Source of the DNA: Deltaproteobacteria bacterium
GTDB lineage: Bacteria; Myxococcota; Myxococcia; Myxococcales; 40CM-4-68-19
Direction: 5' to 3'
Assembly (NCBI GenBank): GCA_005879095.1
Contig: VBLM01000169.1
Span: 1-8,073, forward strand
Length of the DNA: 8,073 bases
A program made the position numbers and the translations under genes. Positions 1 through 6,247 of this stretch are shown piece by piece. Each line of letters begins with the position of its first letter. Position 1 is the stretch's first letter. The notes under the pieces were generated by a model. The model did not search any database. It was not told the origin of the DNA and saw only the letters and a list, made by a program, of their open reading frames with translations.

Positions 1-1251
1 CGCCCCGGATTCGAGCCGCTGCTGGAAGCGCTCCGGCGCGAGAATGCGGAAAAGACGCTGACCTTCTTCGCCGAGGTCCGCGCCGAAGGTCTGACAGCGC
101 AGCACGCGCGCATGTTGAAGGACGCCGGATTCGATCGGCTCGAGATCGGGCTGCAGTCGGTCAACCGCGAGACGCTCAAGCGCGTCCGGCGCGGCGGCTC
201 GCCGGAAAAGGTCGCGGAAGCGGCCCGCATGCTGCACGGCGAGGGAATCGAGCTGCTCGTCGATCTGATCGTCGGCCTGCCCGGCGACACGCCCGACGAC
301 GTGTTGCGCGGGATGGATTTTCTCGACGCAAACGGGCTCGCGGACGAAGCGCAGGTCTTCCCGCTGTCGCTCTTGCCAGGGACGGCGATGCGCGCGACCG
401 CGTTCGACGACGGCGTCGTCTACGATCCGGCGCCCCCGTACCGGGTGCAGCGGACGGCGACGTTTTCGCCGGAAGCGCTGCTCGAGACGGTCAAGCAAGC
501 CGAGGAGCGACTCGGCCGCCGGCTCGACGAATGGCCGCGGCCGCACCTGATCGACGGCGGCCTCGATGGGTTCGAGCCCGAGCAGAGGCCGGGCGCGCAA
601 CACGTTGCGCTGTGGTTCCGCGGCGCCGATCTTTTCGCGCGGCGCGCAGCGATCCTCGGCGCCCTCGACGCTCGACTGCGCATCGACCCGTATGCAACGC
701 TCGACGTGGTGCTCGCGCCGGACGATCCGTTCCCGCTCGATCTGATCGATCTGATCCGCGCCCGCCTCGACGCCGCGCCGCAGAGCTACGTCTCGCGCGC
801 GCTGGCCCATCGAGGCGAGGACCTGCAGCGACGGATCGCGGTCGTGCTGCGCAGGGAATTCGATCCCGACTGGATCGACGCGCTCCGCGTACCCGTCTTT
901 CGCGAACAGACGGCGGCACAGGCGCTGCGCGACGCCGAAAAGCTCGGCGCGGAACTGCCCGGCGCGCGCATCGTCGGACCGGCCGATGACGAAACCGTCG
1001 CCGCACTCGCTCGCGGCGCCGACGCGGACTTCGTCGCCTTCGCCGACCGCGAGATGAGCTGCGCGAGCTGCTCGGCCACATCCCCTTCTTCGCCGGGCTC
1101 TGGGACCGCGGGCTGGAGTGGGTCGCTCGGACGCTCGTCGAACGTGCGGTGCCGCAGGGCGCGGATGTCTTCCGCGAGGGCGATCCCGGCGCGTCGCTGT
1201 TCGTCGTCAAGCAAGGTGAGCTTTCCGCGGTGTGCCGCGGCTGCGAGCTGA
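1..1251 (+). CDS. Radical SAM protein, C-terminal part (5' end outside window; frame lost near 1050)
   Basis: The reading frame is open from base 1, so the gene begins upstream; the CxxxCxxC iron-sulfur motif and any B12-binding domain are not visible. Radical SAM features seen are the strand GFDRLEIGLQS, the segment LVDLIVGLPGDTPDD and PLSLLPGTAMR, all typical of the second half of the TIM-barrel core in B12-binding-type radical SAM enzymes. A roughly 200-residue C-terminal extension follows, from about base 450 to 1050, of no recognised fold. These enzymes cleave SAM reductively to start radical chemistry; the substrate cannot be told. The credible protein ends around FVAFADRE (bases 1030-1053). 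The remaining codons to the TGA at 1249-1251 give Ser/Arg-rich sequence typical of an out-of-frame read, while the adjacent frame encodes a good cNMP-binding domain. A frameshift, natural or technical, is therefore likely. The family call is firm; specificity is unknown. Confidence 0.8.
   Translation, partial: RPGFEPLLEALRRENAEKTLTFFAEVRAEGLTAQHARMLKDAGFDRLEIGLQSVNRETLKRVRRGGSPEKVAEAARMLHGEGIELLVDLIVGLPGDTPDDVLRGMDFLDANGLADEAQVFPLSLLPGTAMRATAFDDGVVYDPAPPYRVQRTATFSPEALLETVKQAEERLGRRLDEWPRPHLIDGGLDGFEPEQRPGAQHVALWFRGADLFARRAAILGALDARLRIDPYATLDVVLAPDDPFPLDLIDLIRARLDAAPQSYVSRALAHRGEDLQRRIAVVLRREFDPDWIDALRVPVFREQTAAQALRDAEKLGAELPGARIVGPADDETVAALARGADADFVAFADREMSCASCSATSPSSPGSGTAGWSGSLGRSSNVRCRRARMSSARAIPARRCSSSSKVSFPRCAAAAS
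1045..1060 (+). other. Apparent frameshift site between radical SAM and cNMP-binding coding frames
   Basis: Credible coding moves from the frame of base 1 (ending FVAFADRE) to the frame containing base 1053 (starting DELRELL) within this stretch, a net -1 change. The local sequence GAGATGAGCTG would read Glu-Met-Asp-Glu-Leu in one continuous frame if a four-base GATG unit were duplicated, or if any single base were added here. No slippery heptamer of the X XXY YYZ type is seen, so programmed frameshifting is not supported. Confidence 0.6.
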
Positions 1252-1484
1252 TGCAATTTCACGCCGGCGACTTCTTCGGCGAAACGACGCTGCTGGAGAT
1301 GCAGCCGCGCCCGTTCACTGCGCGTGTGGACAAGGACGCGATCCTCTACGAGCTCACCAACAAGGATTTATACCGGCTCTACAAAGAGGACGTGAAGGCG
1401 TACGTGCTGGTGCTGCAGAACATCAACCGCGAGCTGTGCCGCCGCTTGCGCTCGGCCGGCGATCGCATCGCCGGCGCTACTTGA
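1149..1484 (+). CDS. Cyclic nucleotide-binding (CRP/cNMP) domain protein, 5' end uncertain
   Basis: The product has the cNMP-binding jelly-roll: VFREGDPGASLFVVKQGEL, then HAGDFFGETTLLEMQPRPFTA, which is the phosphate-binding cassette with FGE and the Arg in PRPFTA, then a C-terminal helix ending NINRELCRRLRSAGDRI. No helix-turn-helix DNA-binding domain follows, so it is a sensor or binding module and not a CRP-like regulator. GTG 1149 is the first usable start in this frame, but homology clearly continues upstream to about base 1053 (DELRELLGHIPFFAGLWDRG, the usual N-terminal helix), where no ATG, GTG or TTG is in frame. So either the start was lost or this is the C-terminal domain of the upstream radical SAM protein after a frameshift. 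Stand-alone proteins of about 145 residues with this C-terminal helix are common in Myxococcota, which favours a separate gene. The stop overlaps the end of the converging PilZ gene by 8 bases. The ligand (cAMP, cGMP or other) cannot be assigned. Confidence 0.75.
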   Translation: MPQGADVFREGDPGASLFVVKQGELSAVCRGCELMQFHAGDFFGETTLLEMQPRPFTARVDKDAILYELTNKDLYRLYKEDVKAYVLVLQNINRELCRRLRSAGDRIAGAT

Positions 1485-1791
1485 GCACCGCCGAAAGCCG
1501 CTGCCGGTCCCCGGCCTTGATGCGCACGAACTTCACGCCCACGTCGTGACGGGCGGGCGATCCTTCGGGCAGGTCGTCCACCCACACCACCTCGACGGTG
1601 CAGACCAGCTCGCTCGAGTCGGGGAGGAACAGCTCCAACTCCAGGCGATCGCCGGCCGCAGGCGCCTCGTCGGCGAAGATGCGGATGCCGCCGAGGCTGA
1701 TGTCGGTGGCGCGCCGCCTGCCGAAAAACGGCTTGCCCAGCGGCCGGCAGAAGACGGGCGCGTCCACGCGGGGGAACTCGCGGCGATCCAT
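1477..1791 (-). CDS. PilZ domain protein (c-di-GMP receptor)
   Basis: A 104-residue protein consisting of one PilZ domain. The two c-di-GMP-binding signatures are present: REFPR (RxxxR, residues 4-8) at the N-terminus and DISLGG (D/NxSxxG, residues 30-35), followed by the beta-barrel strands RLELELFLPD and VCTVEVVWVDD and the closing VGVKFVRI. PilZ proteins bind cyclic di-GMP and change the activity of a partner; with no other domain here, the effector must be a separate protein. The start is ATG at 1791, immediately before the RxxxR motif; longer reads in this frame are Arg-rich noise. No good Shine-Dalgarno lies directly upstream, so translation may be coupled to the preceding small membrane-protein gene, whose stop is 38 bases away. 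The TAG stop overlaps the converging cNMP-domain gene. Partner and process (motility, exopolysaccharide, secretion) are not shown by the sequence. Confidence 0.85.
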   Translation of the reverse strand: MDRREFPRVDAPVFCRPLGKPFFGRRRATDISLGGIRIFADEAPAAGDRLELELFLPDSSELVCTVEVVWVDDLPEGSPARHDVGVKFVRIKAGDRQRLSAVLK

Positions 1792-1829
1792 CGAGCAGAT
1801 CGTAATCCACGAACTCCCCCGCGTCGATG

Positions 1830-2081
1830 TTACGAGCCGCTGCCGTCCTCGAACTCGGGATCGTCGGGCTCGCCGTCGACCGGATTGCTCGACGAGGTCT
1901 GCACCGAAGCGGCCGGCGGCGGAGGCTTGGGGTCCGCTTTGGGCGGCTGGACTTCCGCAAGCTGCGACGGCGTGAGCTGCGCGTGGGCGACCGGGGCCGG
2001 CCGGGGCCGCAGCATCAGCGTGCCGGCGACGACGATGGCGATGGCGGCGGAGGCGATCAGGCTCTTTCCGAGGGGCGTCAT
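1830..2081 (-). CDS. Small single-pass membrane protein with Pro-rich, acidic tail (hypothetical)
   Basis: An 83-residue protein with no recognised family. Residues 6-23 (KSLIASAAIAIVVAGTLM) form a hydrophobic segment after a short positively charged start, so it is a membrane anchor or uncleaved signal. It is followed by RPRP, a QLTPSQLAEVQPP stretch, a run of prolines (PKPPPP) and an acidic C-terminus (DGEPDDPEFEDG). The tail is expected to be outside the cytoplasm. The start was chosen because AAGGA (2088-2092 on the minus strand) lies six bases upstream of ATG 2081; an upstream in-frame ATG has no such site. It is the first gene of a likely two-gene unit with the PilZ gene. Pro-rich anchored tails often span the periplasm or bind a partner, but no function can be assigned. 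Confidence 0.65.
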   Translation of the reverse strand: MTPLGKSLIASAAIAIVVAGTLMLRPRPAPVAHAQLTPSQLAEVQPPKADPKPPPPAASVQTSSSNPVDGEPDDPEFEDGSGS

Positions 2082-2087
2082 TGGTTT

Positions 2088-2092
2088 TCCTT
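2088..2092 (-). promoter_or_regulatory. Shine-Dalgarno of the small membrane protein gene
   Basis: The minus strand reads GAAGGAAAACCA then ATG. The AAGGA core is six bases from the start, which decides the start at 2081 over a longer reading. Confidence 0.6.
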
Positions 2093-2164
2093 CGCAAGGG
2101 TCTGCGCCGGGTGAATTCACGCCGCATGCCATCGCTCCTCCCTCTGCGGCCCGGGTCGCGGTAG

Positions 2165-2185
2165 CTACAATTCGTAGAATTGTAG
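2165..2185. promoter_or_regulatory. Perfect 9+3+9 palindrome, probable operator
   Basis: Nine-base arms CTACAATTC (2165-2173) and GAATTGTAG (2177-2185) match exactly across a GTA spacer. The element is AT-rich in a GC-rich background, lies between divergent genes and overlaps -10-like hexamers, as expected for a dimeric repressor site. The TACA...TGTA ends recall BlaI/MecI/CopY-type operators, but the spacing differs and no such regulator is in the window. GTAGAAT also repeats directly at 2174-2180 and 2182-2188. The regulator is unknown. Confidence 0.5.
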
Positions 2186-2233
2186 AATCCGCCCGTCGAT
2201 ACCCTCCGCCGCGCACGGTGCTAGCGTGACCGC

Positions 2234-3256
2234 ATGCGCGCGGGTCTCGCGGGTTATTCGCGTTCGGGAAAGACGTCGCTGTTCAACGCGCTCACGGGCC
2301 TCAGGCGGGGGCCGGAAGCGAAGCTGCATCTCGGCGCCATCAAGGTGCCGGATCCGCGGCTCGACCGGCTGAGCGCGATCTTCAAACCAAAAAAGACCAC
2401 GCCGGCGGAAGTGGTGCTGGCCGATCTGCCGGGGCCGCGCAGCAAAGGCGCGTCGCTCGAGGCGGAGGCGCTGCAGGCGCTGCGCGAAGTGGACGCGCTC
2501 TGCCTCGTGCTCCGCGCGTTCGAGGCGGACGGTGAACCGCGGCGCGACCTGCGCGACTACGACGCGGAATTGATCGTCTCCGATCTGGCGGCGGCGGAGA
2601 AGCGGATCCACCGGCTGCGGCAGGAGCGCAACTCGGGGGGCGAGATGGCCGAGCTTACCCGCGTCACGACGCATCTCGAATCGGGCGCGCCGCTGCGCAC
2701 GCTGACGATGAGCGATGCCGAGGAGACCGCGCTGGCCCACTTTGGGTTCCTCTCGCGCAAGCCGATGCTAGTGGTGGTCAACGTCGCCGAGACCGAGGCC
2801 GCCAAGCCGCTCTCGCTGGAGCTCACAGTCGCCGCGCGCGCGCTCGGGGCCGAAGCGATCCCGCTCTCGGCGGAAGTGGAGGCCGAGATCGCCGAGCTGC
2901 CGGCGGCGGAGCAGCCGGACTATCTCGCCTCGCTGGGTTTGTCCGAGCCGGCGCGCGCGGTCTTCCTGCGCGCGGTGTACGCGCTCCTCAAGCAGATCTC
3001 GTTTTTCACCGTCGGTGAAGACGAAGTGCGCGCCTGGACCATCCGCCGCGGCGATCGGGCTGCGCGAGCGGCCGGGAAGATCCACTCCGATCTGGAGAAG
3101 AGTTTCGTGCGGGCGGAAGTCGTGCACTACGACGATTTCATCATCGCGGGCAACGAACACCGTGCGCGCGAGACCGGAAGGCTGCGGTTGGAAGGAAAGG
3201 ATTACGTGGTGCAGGACGGCGACATTCTGCAAATTCGCGCGGGGCGGGCGAAGTAG
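2234..3256 (+). CDS. YchF/OLA1-family P-loop nucleotide-binding protein, divergent paralogue
   Basis: A 340-residue member of the Obg-related YchF group. Visible motifs are the P-loop GYSRSGKT (residues 7-14), VPDPRLDRL (38-46, strongly YchF-like), the G3 motif DLPG (64-67) followed by a KGAS element, the G4-type NVAE (183-186, the NxxE form that replaces NKxD and underlies ATP preference in YchF), LSAEVEAEIAEL (211-222), and a C-terminal TGS-like domain from about 256 to the end with EVRAWTI, GKIHSDLEKSF and EGKDYVVQDGDI. YchF proteins are ATPases that bind ribosomes and take part in stress responses. This copy departs from the standard form: the usual GLPNVGKS P-loop is GYSRSGKT, and the glycine-rich GLVKGASKGEG loop is altered to GPRSKGAS and shortened. 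It is also about 20 residues shorter than typical YchF (about 363), so it may be a specialised paralogue. ATG 2234 starts directly at the first strand. Its TAG abuts the next gene's GTG, indicating co-translation. Confidence 0.85.
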   Translation: MRAGLAGYSRSGKTSLFNALTGLRRGPEAKLHLGAIKVPDPRLDRLSAIFKPKKTTPAEVVLADLPGPRSKGASLEAEALQALREVDALCLVLRAFEADGEPRRDLRDYDAELIVSDLAAAEKRIHRLRQERNSGGEMAELTRVTTHLESGAPLRTLTMSDAEETALAHFGFLSRKPMLVVVNVAETEAAKPLSLELTVAARALGAEAIPLSAEVEAEIAELPAAEQPDYLASLGLSEPARAVFLRAVYALLKQISFFTVGEDEVRAWTIRRGDRAARAAGKIHSDLEKSFVRAEVVHYDDFIIAGNEHRARETGRLRLEGKDYVVQDGDILQIRAGRAK

Positions 3257-3814
3257 GTGCTCGCAATCCTCATCACGCTGGAGACGCTGCTGGCCCACGG
3301 GCCGGTGGTCTCGATCGAGACCGAGACGGATGGAAAGTTCGCCGCCGCCATCGGGTTGGCCGACGTCGCGGCGCCGATCGATCGCGTGTGGGCGGTTCTC
3401 ACCGAATTCGGCGCGTACCACGAGTTCGTGCCTCGCGTGGCGCAGAGTGCGGTCACCACCGCCGAGGGCGCGCTGCGGGTGAAGTTCGAGATCGAGTCGC
3501 CGGGGCCGAATACCAGATACACGGTGCAGTACGCGCTCGACGGCCTGGCGCACGTCGCCGAGGGCCGGCAAGTCGCCGGTGACCTGAAAGGCAGCACCTG
3601 GCGGTGGGAGCTGTTCGAAACCGCGCCGGGCCGCACCCGCGTGCGTTACACCTCGCGGGCGAGGAACTTTTCCAGCATCCTCAACGCGCTCGAAGATGAC
3701 GCGCAGACCGTCACCGCGGGCCTGAACGTCGGCGCCGCGATCACGATGCTGCGCGCGCTGAAAAAGCGCTGCGAAAGAGAGTTCGGCGCACCAGGTCCCT
3801 TAGCGGAACGTTGA
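3257..3814 (+). CDS. SRPBCC/START-like (polyketide cyclase/Coq10-type) ligand-binding protein
   Basis: A 185-residue protein with the SRPBCC pattern: a first strand FAAAIGLADVAAPIDRVWAVLTEFGAYHEFVP, in which the PIDRVWAVLTEF helix is diagnostic, central strands around LRVKFEIES and TRYTVQYALDG, WRWELFETAPGRTRVRYT, and a long C-terminal helix (AAITMLRALKKRCEREF). The fold binds hydrophobic ligands in a deep cavity; the substrate is unknown. The first 14 residues (LAILITLETLLAHG) are hydrophobic and could be a short signal sequence, which would place the protein in the periplasm, but there is no positively charged N-terminus. The GTG start at 3257 follows the TAG of the YchF-like gene with no gap, so expression is probably by translational coupling. 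A later start would remove the putative signal without harming the domain. Confidence 0.75.
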   Translation: MLAILITLETLLAHGPVVSIETETDGKFAAAIGLADVAAPIDRVWAVLTEFGAYHEFVPRVAQSAVTTAEGALRVKFEIESPGPNTRYTVQYALDGLAHVAEGRQVAGDLKGSTWRWELFETAPGRTRVRYTSRARNFSSILNALEDDAQTVTAGLNVGAAITMLRALKKRCEREFGAPGPLAER

Positions 3815-3848
3815 AAGACCATTCGGTCGCGTTGGAAAGCAGCAGGAC

Positions 3849-4364
3849 CTAGCGTTTGCGATTCATCGCCTGGCGCACTTTTTTCTCTGCGTACTTCGGC
3901 CCCTTCCAGCCGAGGACGCGCGGATCTTTCGCGCTGAAGAACGTCGTATTGAGGAAGAAGCGCTCGAGCTCTTCGCGCAGCCGGTTGGAGAAATCGTCGG
4001 GGTCCTCGATCTCCTCGAAGCGCTTGGCCTGGATCGGAACCGCCACCAGCCGGTCATTGCGCTCGCGCCCTTTCTTCTTTTCGGACTTCTGATCCAGCTG
4101 CAGCATCCCCAGCGGGCGGCAGGCGATCACCACTCCGGGAAAGCTCGGTACGTCGGTGAGCACCAGCGCGTCGAGCGGATCGCCGTCCTCCGCCTTGGTT
4201 CCCGGGACGAATCCCCAATCGTAGGGGTAGGTGAGGCCGATGGGCAGCGCCTTGCCGTATTCGAACGAGCCTAGATCGACGCCGCTTCCCCGCGGCGATT
4301 CGATCACCACGTGCAGCTCGCCGTCCTCGTTGAAGGCGGGAAGCTTCGTCAAATCTCTGGGCAT
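3849..4364 (-). CDS. ppa: Family I inorganic pyrophosphatase homologue
   Basis: The 171-residue protein carries the family I signature DGDPLDALVL (60-69), with the metal-binding aspartates D60, D62 and D65, preceded by YPYDWGFVPGT and followed by the conserved PGVVIACRPLGML and NDRLVAVP (D104). Soluble pyrophosphatases hydrolyse PPi to phosphate and so drive synthetase reactions. ATG 4364 was chosen because MPRDLTKLP is the usual start of this subgroup; the longer frame opens with TTG and poor sequence. Oddities: after IESPRG (E22, equivalent to E. coli E20) the chain goes straight to SGVDLGSFEYGKAL, about seven residues shorter than E. coli Ppa and without the K29-Y-E31 segment. The Tyr-Lys pair near FFEHYK is FFLNTT here. 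The catalytic competence is therefore uncertain, although the fold is clear. It is transcribed divergently from a PPi-producing acyl-CoA synthetase gene and converges on the SRPBCC gene. Confidence 0.85.
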   Translation of the reverse strand: MPRDLTKLPAFNEDGELHVVIESPRGSGVDLGSFEYGKALPIGLTYPYDWGFVPGTKAEDGDPLDALVLTDVPSFPGVVIACRPLGMLQLDQKSEKKKGRERNDRLVAVPIQAKRFEEIEDPDDFSNRLREELERFFLNTTFFSAKDPRVLGWKGPKYAEKKVRQAMNRKR

Positions 4365-4426
4365 TGGGCCAAGGCTGACAACCGCGGCGCTTGATTTCAA
4401 GTGTGCACCGGGCAAAGAGTGCGGGC
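4365..4426. promoter_or_regulatory. Short divergent promoter region between pyrophosphatase and acyl-CoA synthetase genes
   Basis: The 62 bases between the two divergent ATGs must hold, or overlap, promoters for both genes. A small inverted repeat, CTTGA (4390-4394) TT TCAAG (4397-4401), is the only obvious element, and TTGATT in it resembles a -35 box on the plus strand. No convincing -10 is seen. Assignment rests on layout. Confidence 0.35.
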
Positions 4427-6247
4427 ATGGGCCGCTATGACGAGGTCTACGGTCGCTCGCTCGAGGATCCTGCAGGTTTCTGGGCCGAGGCGGCCGGCGC
4501 GCTGCGCTGGCGAAAGAAGTGGGACCGCGTGCTCGATCCGGCGAATCCGCGGCAGCCGCGCTGGTTCCAGGGCGGCGAGCTGAACACCTGTGAGAACGCG
4601 GTCGACGTGCACGTCGAAAACGGCCGCGCCGATCAGCTCGCGCTGATCTGGGACAGCGCGGTCACCGGCGCCACCGCGAAGTACACGTTCCGCGAGCTGC
4701 AGGGCGAGGTCGCGACGTTCGCGGGCGCGTTGCGCCGTCTCGGCGTAGCCAGGGGCGATCGCGTCGTCATCTACATGCCGATGATTCCGCAGGCGGTGAT
4801 CGCCATGCTGGCGTGCGCGCGGCTCGGCGCGGTGCACTCGGTGGTGTTCGGCGGATTCGCGGCGCACGAGCTGGCGGCGCGGATCGATCACGCGGAGCCG
4901 AAAGTCATCGTCTGCGGTTCGTGCGGCGTCGAGCCGGGCCGCGTCGTTCCCTACAAACCGATGGTGGACAAGGCCATCGCGCTCTCGGGCCACAAGCCGT
5001 CGAGCGTGATCGTCTTCCAGCGTCCGCAAGCGCCGGGCGAGCTCGTCGCCGGCCGCGATCTGACCTGGGACGAGGCGATCAAAGACGCCCAACCGGCCGA
5101 GTGCGTCACCGTGCAGGCCACCGATCCGCTCTACGTCCTCTACACCAGCGGCACCACCGGCCGGCCGAAGGGCATCGTGCGCGACAACGGCGGCCACGCA
5201 GTCGCGCTCAAGTGGAGCATGCCCAACATCTACGACGCGAAGCCGGGCGAGCCGTACTGGGCCGCGAGCGACATCGGCTGGGTCGTCGGCCACTCGTACA
5301 TCGTCTACGCGCCGCTCTTGAATGGGAACACGACCATCCTGTACGAGGGCAAGCCGGTAGGCACGCCCGACGCCGGCGCGTTCTGGCGCGTCGTCGCGCA
5401 GCACGGCGTGCGCACGCTCTTCACCGCGCCGACCGCGTTCCGCGCCATCCGCCGCGAGGATCCGAAAGGCTTGCAGATCGAGAAGTGGAATCCGACTGGT
5501 TCGCTGCGCGCGCTCTTCCTCGCCGGCGAGCGCTGCGACCCGGAGACGCTGCACTGGGCGCAGGACCGGCTGAAGATCCCGGTCGTCGATCACTGGTGGC
5601 AGACCGAGACGGGTTGGCCGATCGTGGGCAATCCGATCGGCATCGAGAAGTTTCCCGTCAAGCCGGGCTCGGCGACGAAGCCGATCCCGGGCTAGCCCGG
5701 CTGCCTGCCGACGCTCTACAAGGACGATGCGACCTTCGAGCGCGCGTATCTCGCGCGCTATCCCGGCTATTACCTGACCGGCGACGGCGGTCACTTCGAC
5801 AGCGACGGTTATCTCTCGATCATGGGTCGTATCGACGACGTGATCAACGTCGCCGGCCACCGGCTCTCGACCGGGCAGATGGAAGAAGTGCTGGCCTCGC
5901 ACAAGGACGTGGCCGAGTGCGCGGTGGTCGGCGTGAACGACTCCTTGAAAGGCGAGGTCCCGGTCGGTTTCGTCGTCCTCAAAGCGGGCGTGTCGCGGCC
6001 GGAGAACGAGCTGTGCAAGGAGCTGGTCGAGCTGGTGCGCGACCGCATCGGGCCGGTCGCTTTTTTCAAGACCGCCGCAGTCGTCTCCAAACTGCCCAAG
6101 ACGCGCTCCGGCAAGATCCTGCGCGGAACCATCCGCAAGATCGCCGACGGGATCGATTGGACGATGCCGCCCACCATCGAAGACGCGGCCGCGCTCGACG
6201 AGATGGGAAAAGTCCTGACGAAGCTCGGGTATCCTGCGCGGCATTAA
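4427..6247 (+). pseudogene. prpE: Propionyl-CoA/acetyl-CoA synthetase, interrupted by internal deletion and TAG
   Basis: AMP-forming synthetase of the PrpE/ACSS3 type, which activates a short acid (propionate or acetate) to its CoA ester through an acyl-AMP, releasing PPi. Upstream of the stop, residues 1-422 hold the N-terminal ACAS segment, the nucleotide loop YTSGTTGRPKG (239-249), SDIGWVVGHSYIVYAPLL (281-298; WVVGHSY favours PrpE over Acs) and DHWWQTETGWP (388-398). TAG at 5693-5695 follows SATKPIPG. In the same frame PGCLPTLYKDD resumes directly, then YYLTGDGG, GRIDDVINVAGHRLS and the catalytic, acylatable lysine of PKTRSGKILR, ending at TAA 6245-6247. Relatives have about 29 residues between these two points, including the GxLxVxGPLP motif, so about 84 bases are missing. 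As written, the enzyme is split before the C-terminal lid domain and should be inactive. Start ATG 4427 was chosen from GRYDEVYGRS at the N-terminus; a weak GAG lies about ten bases upstream. The divergent pyrophosphatase homologue fits its PPi output. Confidence 0.8.
5687..5700. repeat. 14-base perfect palindrome at the deletion junction in the synthetase gene
   Basis: CCGGGCTAGCCCGG reads the same on both strands and is centred on the premature TAG. The first half belongs to the Ile-Pro-Gly end of the N-terminal fragment and the second to the Pro-Gly-Cys start of the C-terminal fragment. Before the deletion these halves would have been an inverted repeat bounding the lost segment, which suggests a hairpin-mediated deletion or a polymerase jump. 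Confidence 0.65.

Larger units (their letters stand above)
2082..2233. promoter_or_regulatory. Divergent intergenic region between small membrane protein/PilZ unit and ychF-like gene
   Basis: These 152 bases separate divergent starts and hold no convincing gene. The only AT-rich patch is around 2161-2188. On the plus strand it contains two TAGAAT hexamers (2175-2180 and 2183-2188) and on the minus strand TACAAT (2184-2179), each close to a sigma-70 -10 box; no convincing -35 partner was found for any of them. The patch contains a perfect palindrome listed separately. Promoters in both directions are inferred from layout. Confidence 0.45.

Noticed and set aside
1379..1960. A 193-codon minus-strand frame overlapping the PilZ gene
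   Set aside because: Arg/Pro-rich shadow frame; the PilZ motifs are in the neighbouring frame.
3815..3848. A terminator between the converging SRPBCC and pyrophosphatase genes
   Set aside because: Only a four-base stem, GACC/GGTC, and a distant six-base match are present, with no T-run; not strong enough to list.
5693..5695. TAG read as pyrrolysine or suppressed
   Set aside because: About 28 residues conserved in relatives are also missing at this exact point, so a deletion explains the stop better than recoding.
5822..6247. The C-terminal synthetase fragment as an independent gene from ATG 5822
   Set aside because: Conserved sequence continues upstream in frame to the TAG, no ribosome binding site precedes this ATG, and the lid domain alone has no known role.
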